Origin: Aegilops tauschii subsp. strangulata
Taxonomy: Eukaryota > Streptophyta > Magnoliopsida > Poales > Poaceae
DNA length: 64,000 bases
Assembly (NCBI RefSeq): GCF_002575655.3
Contig: NC_053037.3
Location: 249,025,135-249,089,134 of the forward strand
Direction: 5' to 3'
The notes below the pieces were generated by a model. It was not told where the DNA came from. It saw only the letters and a list, made by a program, of their open reading frames with translations, and made no database searches. The translations under genes were made by a program, and so were the position numbers. This document shows positions 1 to 10,592 of the stretch, piece after piece. Position 1 is the first letter of the stretch; each line of letters begins with the position of its first letter.

Positions 1-420
1 ATTTGGACTATGGACCTGAATCTGGTCCAAATTCATTCAAATGAAATTTGAATTATTTGGACTGTGGACCTGAATATTCTTAAAGAAATTGGGTGTAGGT
101 ACTAAGGTCTTGCTGTGGAAATTTTGGTGAGGTCAGAAGGGTTAGAGAAAATGGAGTTCCTTTGCAATTTCTAATAAGGTCAAGTATTGTTGGAAAATTT
201 GCTCTAAAACAATTTGGATGAAAAGAAAATAATGTGTGTGTGTGTGAGAGAGAGAGGAATAGCTAGAACAAAATTTGGCTTTTGTCCTACGTAGAGAAGT
301 ATTTAGTGAGGTAATTTTGCAAAGGTTTTTGGTTTTTGAAAAGACCACTATTTTTCAAGGAAAAGAATTTATGTAAGTTTTATTTTAAAGATGATCCCTT
401 CCTAGACTTTTAGATTTAAA
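1..420. other. AT-rich retrotransposon-like remnant
   Basis: No coding potential is visible. A near-identical 21-bp segment occurs at 1-21 and 55-75 (reading tttggac..tggacctgaat), and a short (TG)n(AG)n microsatellite sits at about 231-258. The base composition and style resemble the interior of a long Triticeae Gypsy LTR, but no terminus, primer site or target duplication is seen, so this is only a weak assignment. Confidence 0.3.
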
Positions 421-967
421 TAAAAAATAAAAGCATTTAGCTATATAAAAAATAGTAGCTATGGCATTTAGCTATAAACAAAAAACAGAACTGTTTTTCT
501 TTTCAAAAACTTGGTTAAAGTAATTGTTGCTATATAAACGAAAAACAAGGTTGATGTTATATGGTATATGTCATTGATGTTCATTTGCATATTCCATTAT
601 TGTTGATTATATCTTTTCATTGAAGTGGTCATGTTATATCTTTTCATTGAAGTGGTTCGATTGTGCCCAAGTGGCCTTTTGTTGTTTGCAGATAATGAAG
701 CCGAGTGGCCTATTTTTTGCCAGAATGTTGATTCATTTCCGTTCCGGCAAATTTCAGGTGCTCGATTTGTCCACTTTGTAGCAAAGGTCCTGCCGAAATT
801 TTCCGTGAATTTCGGCATGACTTATGCTACAAACTAGGACATGTCGAGTGCCCGAGATTTGCCACACCGGGAATGAATCAACATTCCTGCAAAACATAGG
901 CCTTTTTTATGTCATTATTCATTTTATTAGGTCTAGAATTAATTGACTAGATTTAATCGTAGGAAAC
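421..967. other. Upstream region of CACTA accessory gene
   Basis: This stretch has no ORF of note. A 23-bp segment (ttatatcttttcattgaagt plus ggt) is directly repeated at 607-629 and 634-656. From about 660 the sequence runs without a visible boundary into the decayed CACTA gene that begins at 968, so it is probably its 5' untranslated or promoter region. The transposon's left terminus was not found. Confidence 0.4.
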
Positions 968-3900
968 ATGGCTAGCGATGTTGAAGGATAGGGTTCTGGT
1001 GATTGCAACGTCTACGAGGCGGCAGACGCCTATTTGAACCTTCTCGAGGAGCAATGGTTGTTGCAGTGCCCACCTGTCACATCCGAGACTGAGACCGGTG
1101 CCGAGACCGGCGCTGAGACCGACACCGGCGCCGAGGCCGGCATCATGACTGGCGAAGCCGGTATAGAACCGAAACCGAAGAGGACACGACGCCCATACCA
1201 GCTCAACACTACTAGACTGGTGGTCACGGAGGTGGACTCCGGCAATTTGAGCCAGAAGAGCCTGCAGAAGCGCGCGCGTGCTACGACAATCAAATAGGCT
1301 ACATCCTACGGGCAACCGCCACCATCAATGATGAGAAACTAAAGAAGATACCAAATATGGAGCACTCCCTCCTAAGGAAGCTGCACCAGGTATTCTTGTT
1401 CCCGGGCCGGGATGAAATCAAATATACTCGACCGTGGCAAGACCCGACAATGAAGAAGATAAACAAACCCGCCATGGGCAACTTTAGCAGCGCGTTGTCC
1501 GCTTGGAAAGTAAGGGTGAAACATCGGATCATGGTCATAAAGGAACCCTACTCCGAGATTGTAAAGGATAATCCGGCAATTATAGAAGAGTAGTTTGAAA
1601 TATTCAAGGCGGCTTGCGTTGCCAAAGCTGCCGAAGAAGTCGAAGTACATGAAGGGGCTTCAAGAGAGGAACCTGGGGTGCCACCACCTCGGAAGCCGTG
1701 GTTACGTGGGGAAGAGGCCCATATGGGCCAAGGAGGACGCGCAACGCGAAAGTTTGGAGATCCCAGGCCCCTTGGCGGAGTTCACCGTCCCGCAGGAGCG
1801 TGACGTCATCAGGGCCCGGTACCATTGGGACCCAGTCAACAAGGTTTTCGAGACGGTCGCGGTCACGACGGAGTTCATGAGACTGCTGGTAATTTTTAAT
1901 TTACCCCCTAATTTTAGCTTCTGATCAATTCGACTGCATGTTTAGTCATATTTGTAAACGATCCTTGTTCCTTTTGCAGAAAGAGCAGCACAGGATTGTG
2001 ACCGAAAGCGACTCGCCGTTTGAGGCGTTGGCGAGGCCCAAGTGGGACACCCCATTCAGCCGGGCCTTGAACATATTGAAAGGACTCCCGGTGGACACTC
2101 GGCTGTCGTATGGACGCGTGCACGACATCGGAGATGGCGCCACGTGGAAGAAGTACTAGCGTGAGACCACTAAGGAGAGAAAGGAAAGACAGGGGTTAAA
2201 CGAAGAAAACATCGACAAGAAGGTTGAGATTGCGGTTGATAAGAAATCAGCTGAGACTGTCAAAGCAGCGGTAGCTGCCGCAAGAGAGGAAATGGCAGCT
2301 TCATATGGTGTGTTGATTCCGGCTATCGTCAATTGGAGCAAGCAAAATCCAAATAAAGAGGCAGCGGACTTTCCCCTTTCCAACTTCTCCGGGAGCAGCT
2401 CATTTAGCGTTGCACTAGCACCTGCTAATGCAACCGCACCTGCTCATAGCAGCCCGTCCTCCATCTCTGGCGTGCTCGGCGGGGCTTCATCCTTGGCTGA
2501 GCTCGATGCCCTCATGGTACCTGTCACACCGACCCTCTTCAATATATGTATAATCTCACGTTTTCATTGCCTTTCGGATGTCTCACGTCGTAGACATGTC
2601 TTTGTAGGCCGACGTAACCCCGTACACATACACCATCAGCGGCCAGAAGGTGGACGTGGGAAAGGCGACGATAGTGAAGCCGAAGGAACAATTGTTCCAT
2701 AGCCGGCCGATCCCCCCTGACGTCTTCAAGGTTTCCGTGGCCAGTGTCGAACCGAGCCACGAGAATTTGGCTCCTCCGTTAGCACCAGGAGTAGATGATG
2801 ATGAGACCCCGCGGCGGCTTGGCGATTGCAAGTGTTGGGTCCTGTTGTGGCCGAAGAGTCTGCTTCGTCTGGAGGCGGCCGGGAGCACACCCACGATCAA
2901 GCAGCCTCAGCAAGGTATGAACACCAACACCCCACCTACGCAATTAGCGTCGCCTGTCATGCCGGGTGAGGAAGAGGCTCCATTAGTGGCTGATGACGTC
3001 GCCACCGTCGAAGAAGCAATGCATGATGCCATCGACAAGGATGACGACGACCCTCTACAGTATCTCAATAATGGCGCCTACGACGACGGAGGATTGATGG
3101 CTCAGTAGTATGAGTACTCAGGGTTTGAGCGTGATGAGTTGGTGCCTGAATTGCTGGAGGATGAACGTATTATAGGCTCACATCCAGTAGCAAAGAAGCA
3201 TAGGAAGAGACTGAGGAAAGGCAAAGCTACTTCTATGATCCAGCCGACTCCACAGCCTCGGGTTAAAGACCGTATAATAATCATAGGTGCGGCAAAATGG
3301 CATATCCCCGGTGATCCGATCCTACCTAAGGCAGCGGTAGAGGCCATATACGATGATCTAAGGAGACTTCATGACGATGTGCTGTGGAGAGAGAAAAGCC
3401 TGATCGCCTCGAAAAATCCAGATATCCGCTCTACGTGGTTAACTTGTCGCAACAAAGGTTGTACGTCGACATATTCCCCGCGGAGAAGCTCTTCCTTCGA
3501 TTCGATTACATCTTCGACATGTTTCACTTGAAAAAGTTGGATTTTATGTTTGTTCGCCTTTTTGCCTTGTACATGAACTACATCATCAGGATTGAGCAGA
3601 TACCTTATATCTGTGTCGCTGACCCGTACTTCATGCACGAGGGCTTCTTGGCAGTCTGCCTAAAGCACCGTGAATACGCGAGTAACTACATTGCCGATTT
3701 CATGGTCGACAATAAGGACAAGGAGACGATTCTCATGCCTTATCATCCCATGTAAGTCATCCGCGCGGATATCCTTCCTTTGATTTCAATCATTCATTTG
3801 CACGCGTGGAGGCTAATTTGAGGTGTACTTTTTATGCGCAGCGACGGGCACACCGTCCTCATCATCCTTTACCCCCGATCCTCCCACGCTCTTTACTTGG

Positions 3901-4433
3901 ACTCGTCGAAGAACATGAAGAAAAAGGATTACACCCACATCAAGTCTGTTCTCGACAGTGCTATCTTTAGCTACGGCCTACGGGGTGGAGAGATGACACT
4001 CAAGAAGACAAGGAACCGCGCGCCCGCCTTCGGCCATAAGACCGACTTCTGCTGCATCCAGCAACCGAGTGGTACTCTCAGTGATGGATTCTATGTCCTC
4101 CACCACATGCTAGAGTACAGACGGGATCAGCAGAACCTTCGCATGTCACCTAGATCCGGCGATGCCCATATTCTGCAATGGGCAAAGAACCTAGGAGATA
4201 TCCCGGATCATCGACTTCGAGCTGAGTTCTATCACATCCAGCATGAACTTGCCCAAATCATCATGAAGAAGGAAAATGTCGTGGGAAAAAACAGGGATGT
4301 TCTATGAAGAAGGAAAATGTCGTGGGAAGACGTTCGAACACGCGTAGCCGCTCAGTGTCTCGACCTGAAGCCTTTCACTGCGCTCGGGGACTATCTCGCT
4401 GACTTGGATGGATGGCACGACATGTTGGAGTGA
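968..4433 (+). pseudogene. CACTA transposon accessory protein with Ulp1-like C48 protease domain (decayed)
   Basis: The start ATG at 968 opens a frame (MASDVEG) broken by TAG at 989-991. Later segments occupy shifting frames: 992-1297, about 1298-1593, 1595-1888, 1980-2159, 2160-2516, 2608-3108, 3109-about 3480, 3480-3751 and 3842-4300. Introns with GT..AG ends are credible at 1889-1979, 2517-2607 and 3752-3841 (GTAAGT...GCAG). The N-terminal half has Glu/Thr-rich and basic segments. A region near 2608-2770 resembles the DUF8039-type domain found beside Ulp1 in plant transposons. The C-terminal half is Ulp1-like: His in DGHTVLI, Asp in YLDSS and Gln in CCIQQ are present, but the position normally held by the catalytic Cys reads SDGFYV. 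A partial duplication of about 25 bp (4263-4331) and a one-base shift near 4346 precede a plausible tail ending at 4433. Such genes accompany plant CACTA transposases; this copy cannot make the full protein. Confidence 0.72.
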
Positions 4434-4693
4434 TTGACGATATATGACAATGTGTCTGTTTAGTCCATACTTTCTCTAAGATAAAACTTTGAGTTATGCA
4501 TGACGAAACTTTATTTGTGATGTAACTAAACCGTCCTCCTCAACTAGCAAAGATCACTCTAGTTAGGGCATTTTGGGTACGATGAACTTTGTTATTTATG
4601 CTTATGATATGTTGCTTCTATTTTTGCCAAGTCTGTCTCTTTCTGTTGCTCAACTATATATGTTGCATATTATCGACTCATGTGACGATGCAG
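4434..4693 (+). other. Spacer or intron downstream of the Ulp1-like region
   Basis: AT-rich sequence with no coding signal. It ends in a pyrimidine-poor but acceptable splice acceptor (gatgcag at 4687-4693), just before the RNase H1 N-terminal-like segment. It may be an intron or the gap between two CACTA genes. Confidence 0.35.
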
Positions 4694-4910
4694 GTACATA
4701 GTTCATCGGTGGCAAAGAAGTGCTACGCCAGGAGTATACGACGAGTGGCCGGAGTGTCAGGCCTAGGTGTATCGGTTTTCGAGCGACAGCCAGAGAGGGT
4801 TCGATAGCAGAGCCGAAGCAGAAAGTAGTTAGTTTAGGTTCACGCTAGTGCAAGAAAGGGATACGAACCGGTGCCTCAAGAATACATTATGTATGATGAG
4901 ACATGTCATG
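4694..4910 (+). pseudogene. RNase H1 N-terminal (Cauli_VI)-like domain remnant
   Basis: In the frame of 4728 the translation reads PGVYDEWPECQA, a stop, then VYRFSSDSQRGFDSRAEAES and another stop. The pattern PGVY-x-x-W-x-x-C, then V-x-x-F, then GF-x-x-RAEAE is that of the RNase H1 N-terminal hybrid-binding domain, also called Cauli_VI. Two in-frame stops (about 4764 and 4827) and a likely shift upstream of 4720 mean it is decayed. Its place directly downstream of the Ulp1-like gene suggests a terminal exon or separate small ORF of the same CACTA element. The domain call rests on motif recognition only. Confidence 0.5.
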
Positions 4911-5020
4911 CAACTTGTATAGCTATATCGTGATTATGATGTGACGACATGATTTCTGTTGCATGATATGATGAGACTATTATGTGTATGATATGATGAG
5001 CATATTGCATGATATGATAG
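4911..5020. repeat. Low-complexity ATGATATGATGAG repeat
   Basis: The short word atgatatgatgag recurs in imperfect form (for example about 4964-4977, 4988-5001 and 5009-5020). The stretch separates the CACTA remnant from the truncated Copia RT and contains no ORF. It marks a junction where the 3' part of the Copia element was lost. Confidence 0.55.
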
Positions 5021-6981
5021 GACGGTACGGATCGTGCCCAGCTTGACAACCGGAGCGAAGGTGTCGGTGAAGTCCACTCCGTTGCGTTGCCAGAAACCGT
5101 GAACGACCCAACAAGCCTTGTACCGCTCAAGGGTACCGTCAGAGCGTGTCTTGTGGCGAAAGACACACTTCCCGGTAATGATATTAGCATGTTAGGGACA
5201 CGGGACCAGCTACCACGTACGGTTGCGTTGCAATGCGTCGAACTCCTCCTGCATGGTGGTGAGCCAGTGAGGGTCGCGAAGGGCCGCACGGGCGAATGAC
5301 GGAACTAGCGACGGCGAAGACGTCGAAGCAGCGCACATGTACTGCTCGGAAGGGTACGACCTGCTCGGACAAAGGACCTCGGTGTGGGCCCGAGTCATGA
5401 CACCAGGCCGAGGCGCGGGGGCGGACGGCTGCGCGGGAGCTGCGTCGGTCGGTGAAGACGTGTTCAGACCCAACGAGGCTGATGTAGATGGGTCCTGTAG
5501 GACGGCGTAGGAGGACGCTTCGGAGGGTCCGAGGCTGTGTACGAGGCCTCGTCCAAGGCTGCCGAAACTGCACCTGAGTCGGTAGGGCTCGACAGGGCAG
5601 CTATGGTAGTAGGGAGGGCGGCTGTCGGGGCAACTGAGTCCGGAGAAGGCGCCGGGAAGCCAAGAGTAGGCCGCATGTGCCCGCCATGGGGCTGCTGCAG
5701 CGTTGGTGAAGGTCCACCAAAGGAAGGCGATGATGACGATGAGGGTCTGTCAGCGGATGGTACCTGCTGAAAAGGAAACACTTTCTTGTCAAAGTACACG
5801 TGTCGCGAGGTGATCACCCGGTGAGAGACAAGATCATAGCACCGGTAGCCGAGGAAGATGCGTGTGAGTGACCGCGAAGCGAGCTTGTGTAGGGCAGTGG
5901 AGGCAATGCTGGGATAACAGAGACACCCAAAGACTCGAAGTCCATCATAAGATGGGGGAGTGCCGAAGAGCAGGTGATGCGGTGCATAATTCCAACGAGT
6001 GCGACATGGCCAGATGTTGATCAAGAGGGATGCCGTGGCAAGCGTATCCGGCCAGAAATAGGGCGGGATGTTGGCATGAAATAAGAAGAGCAGGTGATGC
6101 GGTGCATAATTCCAGCGAGTGCGACATGGCTAGATGTTGATCAAGAGGGATGCCGTGGCAAGCGTATCCGGCCAGAAATAGGGCGGGACGTTGGCATGAA
6201 ATAAGAGGGTACAAACGCAATCATTGAGAGTGCGAATGACTCGTTCAGCACACCCGTTTTGTTGTGAGGTGTAGGGCATGTTAGACGAAATATTGTACCA
6301 TGTGTGGTAAGTAAATGGCGAACGACAAGATTATCAAACTCTTTTCCATTTTCAGTTTGCAATGCAAGAATGGGATGCCCAAAGTGCATGCTGACATAGG
6401 AGTAAAAAGCTGAAAGAGTGGAAATAACACCAGATTTCTGCCGCAGAGAAAAAGTCCACACATAATGAGAAAAATCCTAAACTGATAAGATAATAAAGAT
6501 AGTTTGAGTTGCTCGCAACAGGAGATGTCCAAACATCGCTATGAATTAACTGAAAAGAGTATGAGGCGACCGTGGAAGATTCGCTAAAGGGAAGACAAAC
6601 ATGTTTGCTGACATGACAAGCATGACGAATGTGGTCGGTAACTTTATTACAAGTGAAAGAAAAACTCCTAAGAATATGACAAAGTATGGTGGGGTTTGGA
6701 TGACCCAGCCGAGCATGCCAGAGGTCCACACCAGCAGAGTGGGCGACAGGAGCGGTGGCGGTGGAGGATGGCAGGTGAACCGGGTAGAGCTCGTCAGGGC
6801 TGTACATCGGCGGGGTACCGTAGGAGTACGGGTGTCCTTCACAGAAAAACCAAAGTCGTCAAATTCAACAGTAATAGGATTTTCACGAGTAAGAGAGCGA
6901 ACAGAGACATGATTTTCAACAAGATCGGGAGAGACTAATACATTAGACATGTTAATAGGAGTAGAACAAGAAGGAAATGAT
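5021..6981 (-). pseudogene. Copia pol fragment: integrase and start of reverse transcriptase
   Basis: Read from 6981 downwards: a GAG-pre-integrase zinc region (HARLGH, then C-x-x-x-x-x-C near 6600-6720), the integrase core with LIHSDVW (first Asp), then TENGKEFDN near 6350, where the second catalytic Asp is replaced by Glu, and the Copia-typical C-terminal stretch HHLLFGTPPSYDGLRVFGCL near 5930-5990. A Ser/Pro-rich linker leads to the RT start, with ITGKCVFRHKT, LERYKA and VDFTDTFAPVVK recognisable at 5020-5210. Stops interrupt the frame, for example just after RNRTW near 5210. The RT is cut off at 5021, before the catalytic YVDD. A 120-bp in-frame tandem duplication lies inside. Not functional. 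Confidence 0.8.
5965..6204. repeat. 120-bp tandem duplication in Copia integrase
   Basis: Two copies, 5965-6084 and 6085-6204, are nearly identical (a handful of substitutions such as ccaacgagt versus ccagcgagt). The length is a multiple of three, so 40 residues of the integrase C-terminal region are repeated without a frame change. Confidence 0.9.
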
Positions 6982-8503
6982 TGATACATCCACTTTGCAT
7001 CATGCTTCTATATTGATATTTATTGCATTATGGGCTGTTATTACACATTATGTCACAATACTTATGCCTATTCTCTCTTATTTTACAAGGTTTACATAAA
7101 GAGGGAGAATGCCGGCAGCCGGAATTCTGGGCTGGAAAAGGAGCAAATATTAGAGACCTATTCTGCACAATTCCAAAAGTCCTGAAACTCCACGGAAGTT
7201 ATTTTTGGAAATAATAAAAAATACTGAGCGAAGAAAATACCAGAGGGAGCCCACACCCTGGCCACGAGGGTGGGGGGCGCGCCCTACCCCCTGGACGCGC
7301 CCCTGCCTCGTGGGCCCCCTGGTGGCCCTCCGGTGCCCATCTTCTGCTATATGAAGTCTTTCGTCCGAGAAAAAAATCATAAGCAAGCTTTCAGGACGAG
7401 ACTCCGCCGCCACGAGGCGGAACCTTGGCGGAACCAATCTAGGGCTCTGGCGGAGCTGTTCTGCGGGGGACACTTCCCTCCGGGAGGGGGAAATCATCGC
7501 CATCGTCATCACCAACGCTCCTCTCATCGGGAGGGGGCCAATGTCCATCAACATCTTCACCAGCACCATCTCCTCTCAAACCCTAGTTCATCTCTTGTAT
7601 CCAATTCTTGTCTCTAAGTCTGAGATTGGTACTTGTAGGTTGCTAGTAGTGTTGATTACTCCTTGTAGTTGATGCTAGTTGGTTTATTTGGTGGAAGATC
7701 ATATGTTCAGATCCATTATGCATATTAATACCCCTCTGATTATGAACATGAATATGCTTTGTGAGTAGTTACGTTTGTTCCTGAGGACATGGGAGAAGTC
7801 TTGCTATTAGTAGTCATGTGAATTTGGTATTCGTTTGATATTTTGATGAGATGTATGTTGTCTCTCCTCTAATGGTGTTATGTGAACATCGACTACATGA
7901 CACTTCACCATTATTTGGGCCTAGAGGAAGGCATTGGGAAGTAATAAGTACATGATGGGTTGCTAGAGTGACAGAAGCTTAAACCCTAGTTTATGCGTTG
8001 CTTCGTAAGGGGCTGATTTGGATCCATATGTTTCATGCTATGGTTAGGTTTACCTTAATACTTCTTTTGTAGTTGCGGATACTTGCAATAGGGGTTAATC
8101 ATAAGTGGGATGCTTGTCCAAGTAAGGACAGCACCCAAGCACCGGTCCACCCACATATCAAATTATCAAAGTACCGAACGCGAATCATATGAACGTGATG
8201 AAAACTAGCTTGACGATAATTCCCATGTGTCCTCGGGAGCGTTTTCTTTCATATAAGAAATAGTCCAGGCTTGTCCTTTGCTACAAAAAGGATTGGGACA
8301 TCTTGCTGCACTTTATTTACACTTGTTACTTGTTACTCGTTACAAATTACCTTATCACAAAACTATCTGTTACCGATAATTTCAGTGCTTGCAGAGAATA
8401 CCTTGCTGAAAACCGCTTATCATTTCCTTCTGCTCCTTGTTGGGTTCGACACTCTTACTTATCGAAAGGACTACGATAGATCCCCTATACTTGTGGGTCA
8501 TCA
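6982..8503 (+). repeat. 5' LTR of Athila-type element
   Basis: 1,522 bp, beginning TGATACATCC and ending GGGTCATCA, alignable throughout with 15624-17125. It holds a GC-rich near-palindrome at 7262-7314 that is longer here than in the other two copies, and a TATA-like ctatatgaag near 7346. Short ORFs inside are not conserved features of the family as far as I can tell. Confidence 0.92.
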
Positions 8504-8514
8504 AGACTCTTTTC

Positions 8515-8532
8515 TGGCGCCGTTGCCGGGGA
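8515..8532 (+). promoter_or_regulatory. Primer binding site, tRNA-Asp type
   Basis: The 18-mer tggcgccgttgccgggga lies 11 bp after the 5' LTR. It matches the complement of the 3' end of tRNA-Asp as used by Athila-type elements in grasses. Confidence 0.85.
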
Positions 8533-8609
8533 GTGAAGCGCCTTTGGTAGGTGGAATTTGGTAAGGAAAAATTTATATAGTGTGCTGAAATTTACTGTCA
8601 CTTCTTACT

Positions 8610-10590
8610 ATGGAAAGTAATCCTTTGAGGGGCTTGTTCGGGGTATCTTCACCTCGACCAGTAGAGCAAAAAGTTGCTCCTCAACCTACTGAACCTACTG
8701 AAAAGTCTACTTTGAAATTCCTTGGGTATGATAGAAAAACTGCTAGCTAATCCTTTTGCAGGAGACGGAACGTTACATCCCGATGAGCACCTAATCTATG
8801 TGGATGAAGTTTGTGGATTATTTAACCTTGCAGGTATGCCCGGTGATGTTATCAAGAAGAAGGTCTTCCCTTTATCTTTGAAGGGAGATGCATTGACATG
8901 GTATAGGCTATGTGATGATATGGGATCATGGGACTACAAACGGTTGAAATTGGAATTCCATCAGAAGTTTTATCCTATGCATCTTGTTCATCGTGATCGT
9001 AATTATATATATAATTTTTGGCCTCGCGAAGGAGAAAGCATCACTCAAGCTTGGGGGAGGCTTAAGTCAATGTTATATTCATGCCCCAATCATGAGCTCT
9101 CGAGAGAAATGATTATTCAAAATTTTTATGCTCGGCTTTCTGACAACAATCGCACCATGCTCGATACTTCTTGTACTGGTTCTTTTATGATGAAGACTAT
9201 TGAATTCAAATGGGATTTATTGGAAATAATTAAACGCAACTCTGAAGATTGGGACCTCGACGAAGGTAAAGGGTCAGGTATAACACCTAAGTTTGATTGT
9301 GTTAAATCTTTTATGGATACCGATGTTTTCCGTGAATTTAGCACTAAATATGGACTTGACTCTGAGATAGTAGCTTCTTTCTGTGAATCATTTGCTACTC
9401 ATGTTGATCTCCCTAAGGAGAAGTGGTTCAAATATAATCCTCCCGTTGAAGTAAAAGTAGTTGCACCTATTAAAGTTGAAGAAAAGGCTATCACTTATAA
9501 TGATCCTATTGTTCCTACTGCTTATGTTGAGAAACCACCTTTCCCTGTTAGATTAAAGGATCATGCTAAAGCTTCAACTGTGGTTAACAAAAGTAATATT
9601 AGGACACACAAACCTCCTGAGCAAGTTAAAGTTGAACCTAATATTGCTATGGTTAAAGATCTCTTGGCTGATAATATCGATGGGCATGTTATTTACTTCT
9701 GTGATGAAACTACTAGGATTGCTAAACCCGGTGCTAAAGATAAACATAGACCTGTGGTAGGCATGCCTGTTATTTATGTTAAAATAGGAGATCATTGTTA
9801 TCATGGCTTATGTGATATGGGTGCTAGTGCTAGTGCAATACCTATTTCCTTATACAAAGAAATTATGCATGATATTGCACCTGCTGAGATAGAAGATATT
9901 GATGTCACCATTAAACTTGCCAATAGAGATACTATTTCACCAATTGGGATTGTTAGAGATGTTGAAGTCTTGTGTGGGAAAGCTAAATATCCTGCTGATT
10001 TTCTTGTTCTTGGTTCCCCACAAGATAGCTTTTGTCCCATTATATTTGGGAGACCCTTCTTGAACACTGTTAATGCTAAGATAGATTGCAAGAAGGATGT
10101 TGTTACTATTGGCTTGGATGATATGTCTCATGAGTTTAATTTCTCTAAATTTTGTAGACAACCTCGTGATGAGGAATTGCTTAGTAAAGATGAAATAATT
10201 GGTCTTGCTTCTATTGTCGTACCTCCTAGTGATCCTTTAGAACAATATTTGCTAGACCATGAAAATGATATGTTTATGAATGAAAGAAGGGAAATAGATG
10301 AAGTATTCTTTAAACAGGGACCTATTCTGAAACACAATTTGCCTGTTGAAATCCTAGGGGATCCTCCTCCACCCAAGGGTGATCCCGTGTTTGAGCTTAA
10401 ACCATTACTTGATACTCTTAAATATGCTTATCTTGATGAAAAGAAGATATATCCTGTTATTATTAGTGCTAACCTTTTAGAGAAGGAAGAAGAAAAATTA
10501 TTGAAAACTCTGAAGAAGCACCGAGCTGCTATTGGATATACTTTGATGATCTTAAGGGCATTAGTCCCACTCTATGCCAACACAAAATAA
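8610..10590 (+). pseudogene. gag-pro: gag-protease of Athila-type element
   Basis: The first ATG (8610, MESNPLRGLFG) is out of frame with the main gag frame that is open from 8722 to 10590, so a frameshift lies near 8725. The capsid-like retrotransposon gag domain covers about residues 10-170 of the long frame (LANPFAGDG, LKGDALTWY, then FHQKFYP). A linker follows, then an aspartic protease with CDMGASASAIP (DMGAS in place of the usual DLGAS) near 9812-9850 and GRPFLN near 10048. The frame ends just before the RT segment. The product would form virus-like particles and process the polyprotein; the shift at the N-terminus breaks it. Confidence 0.85.
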
Positions 10591-10592
10591 AT

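Noticed and set aside
231..258. TG/AG microsatellite as functional site
   Set aside because: Ordinary simple repeat in an unassigned AT-rich region.
953..1315. Minus-strand ORF over the CACTA gene start
   Set aside because: Shadow of the Glu/Thr-rich plus-strand coding region; no independent support.
8515..8532. tRNA gene fragment
   Set aside because: Only the short primer-site complement is present, directly after an LTR.
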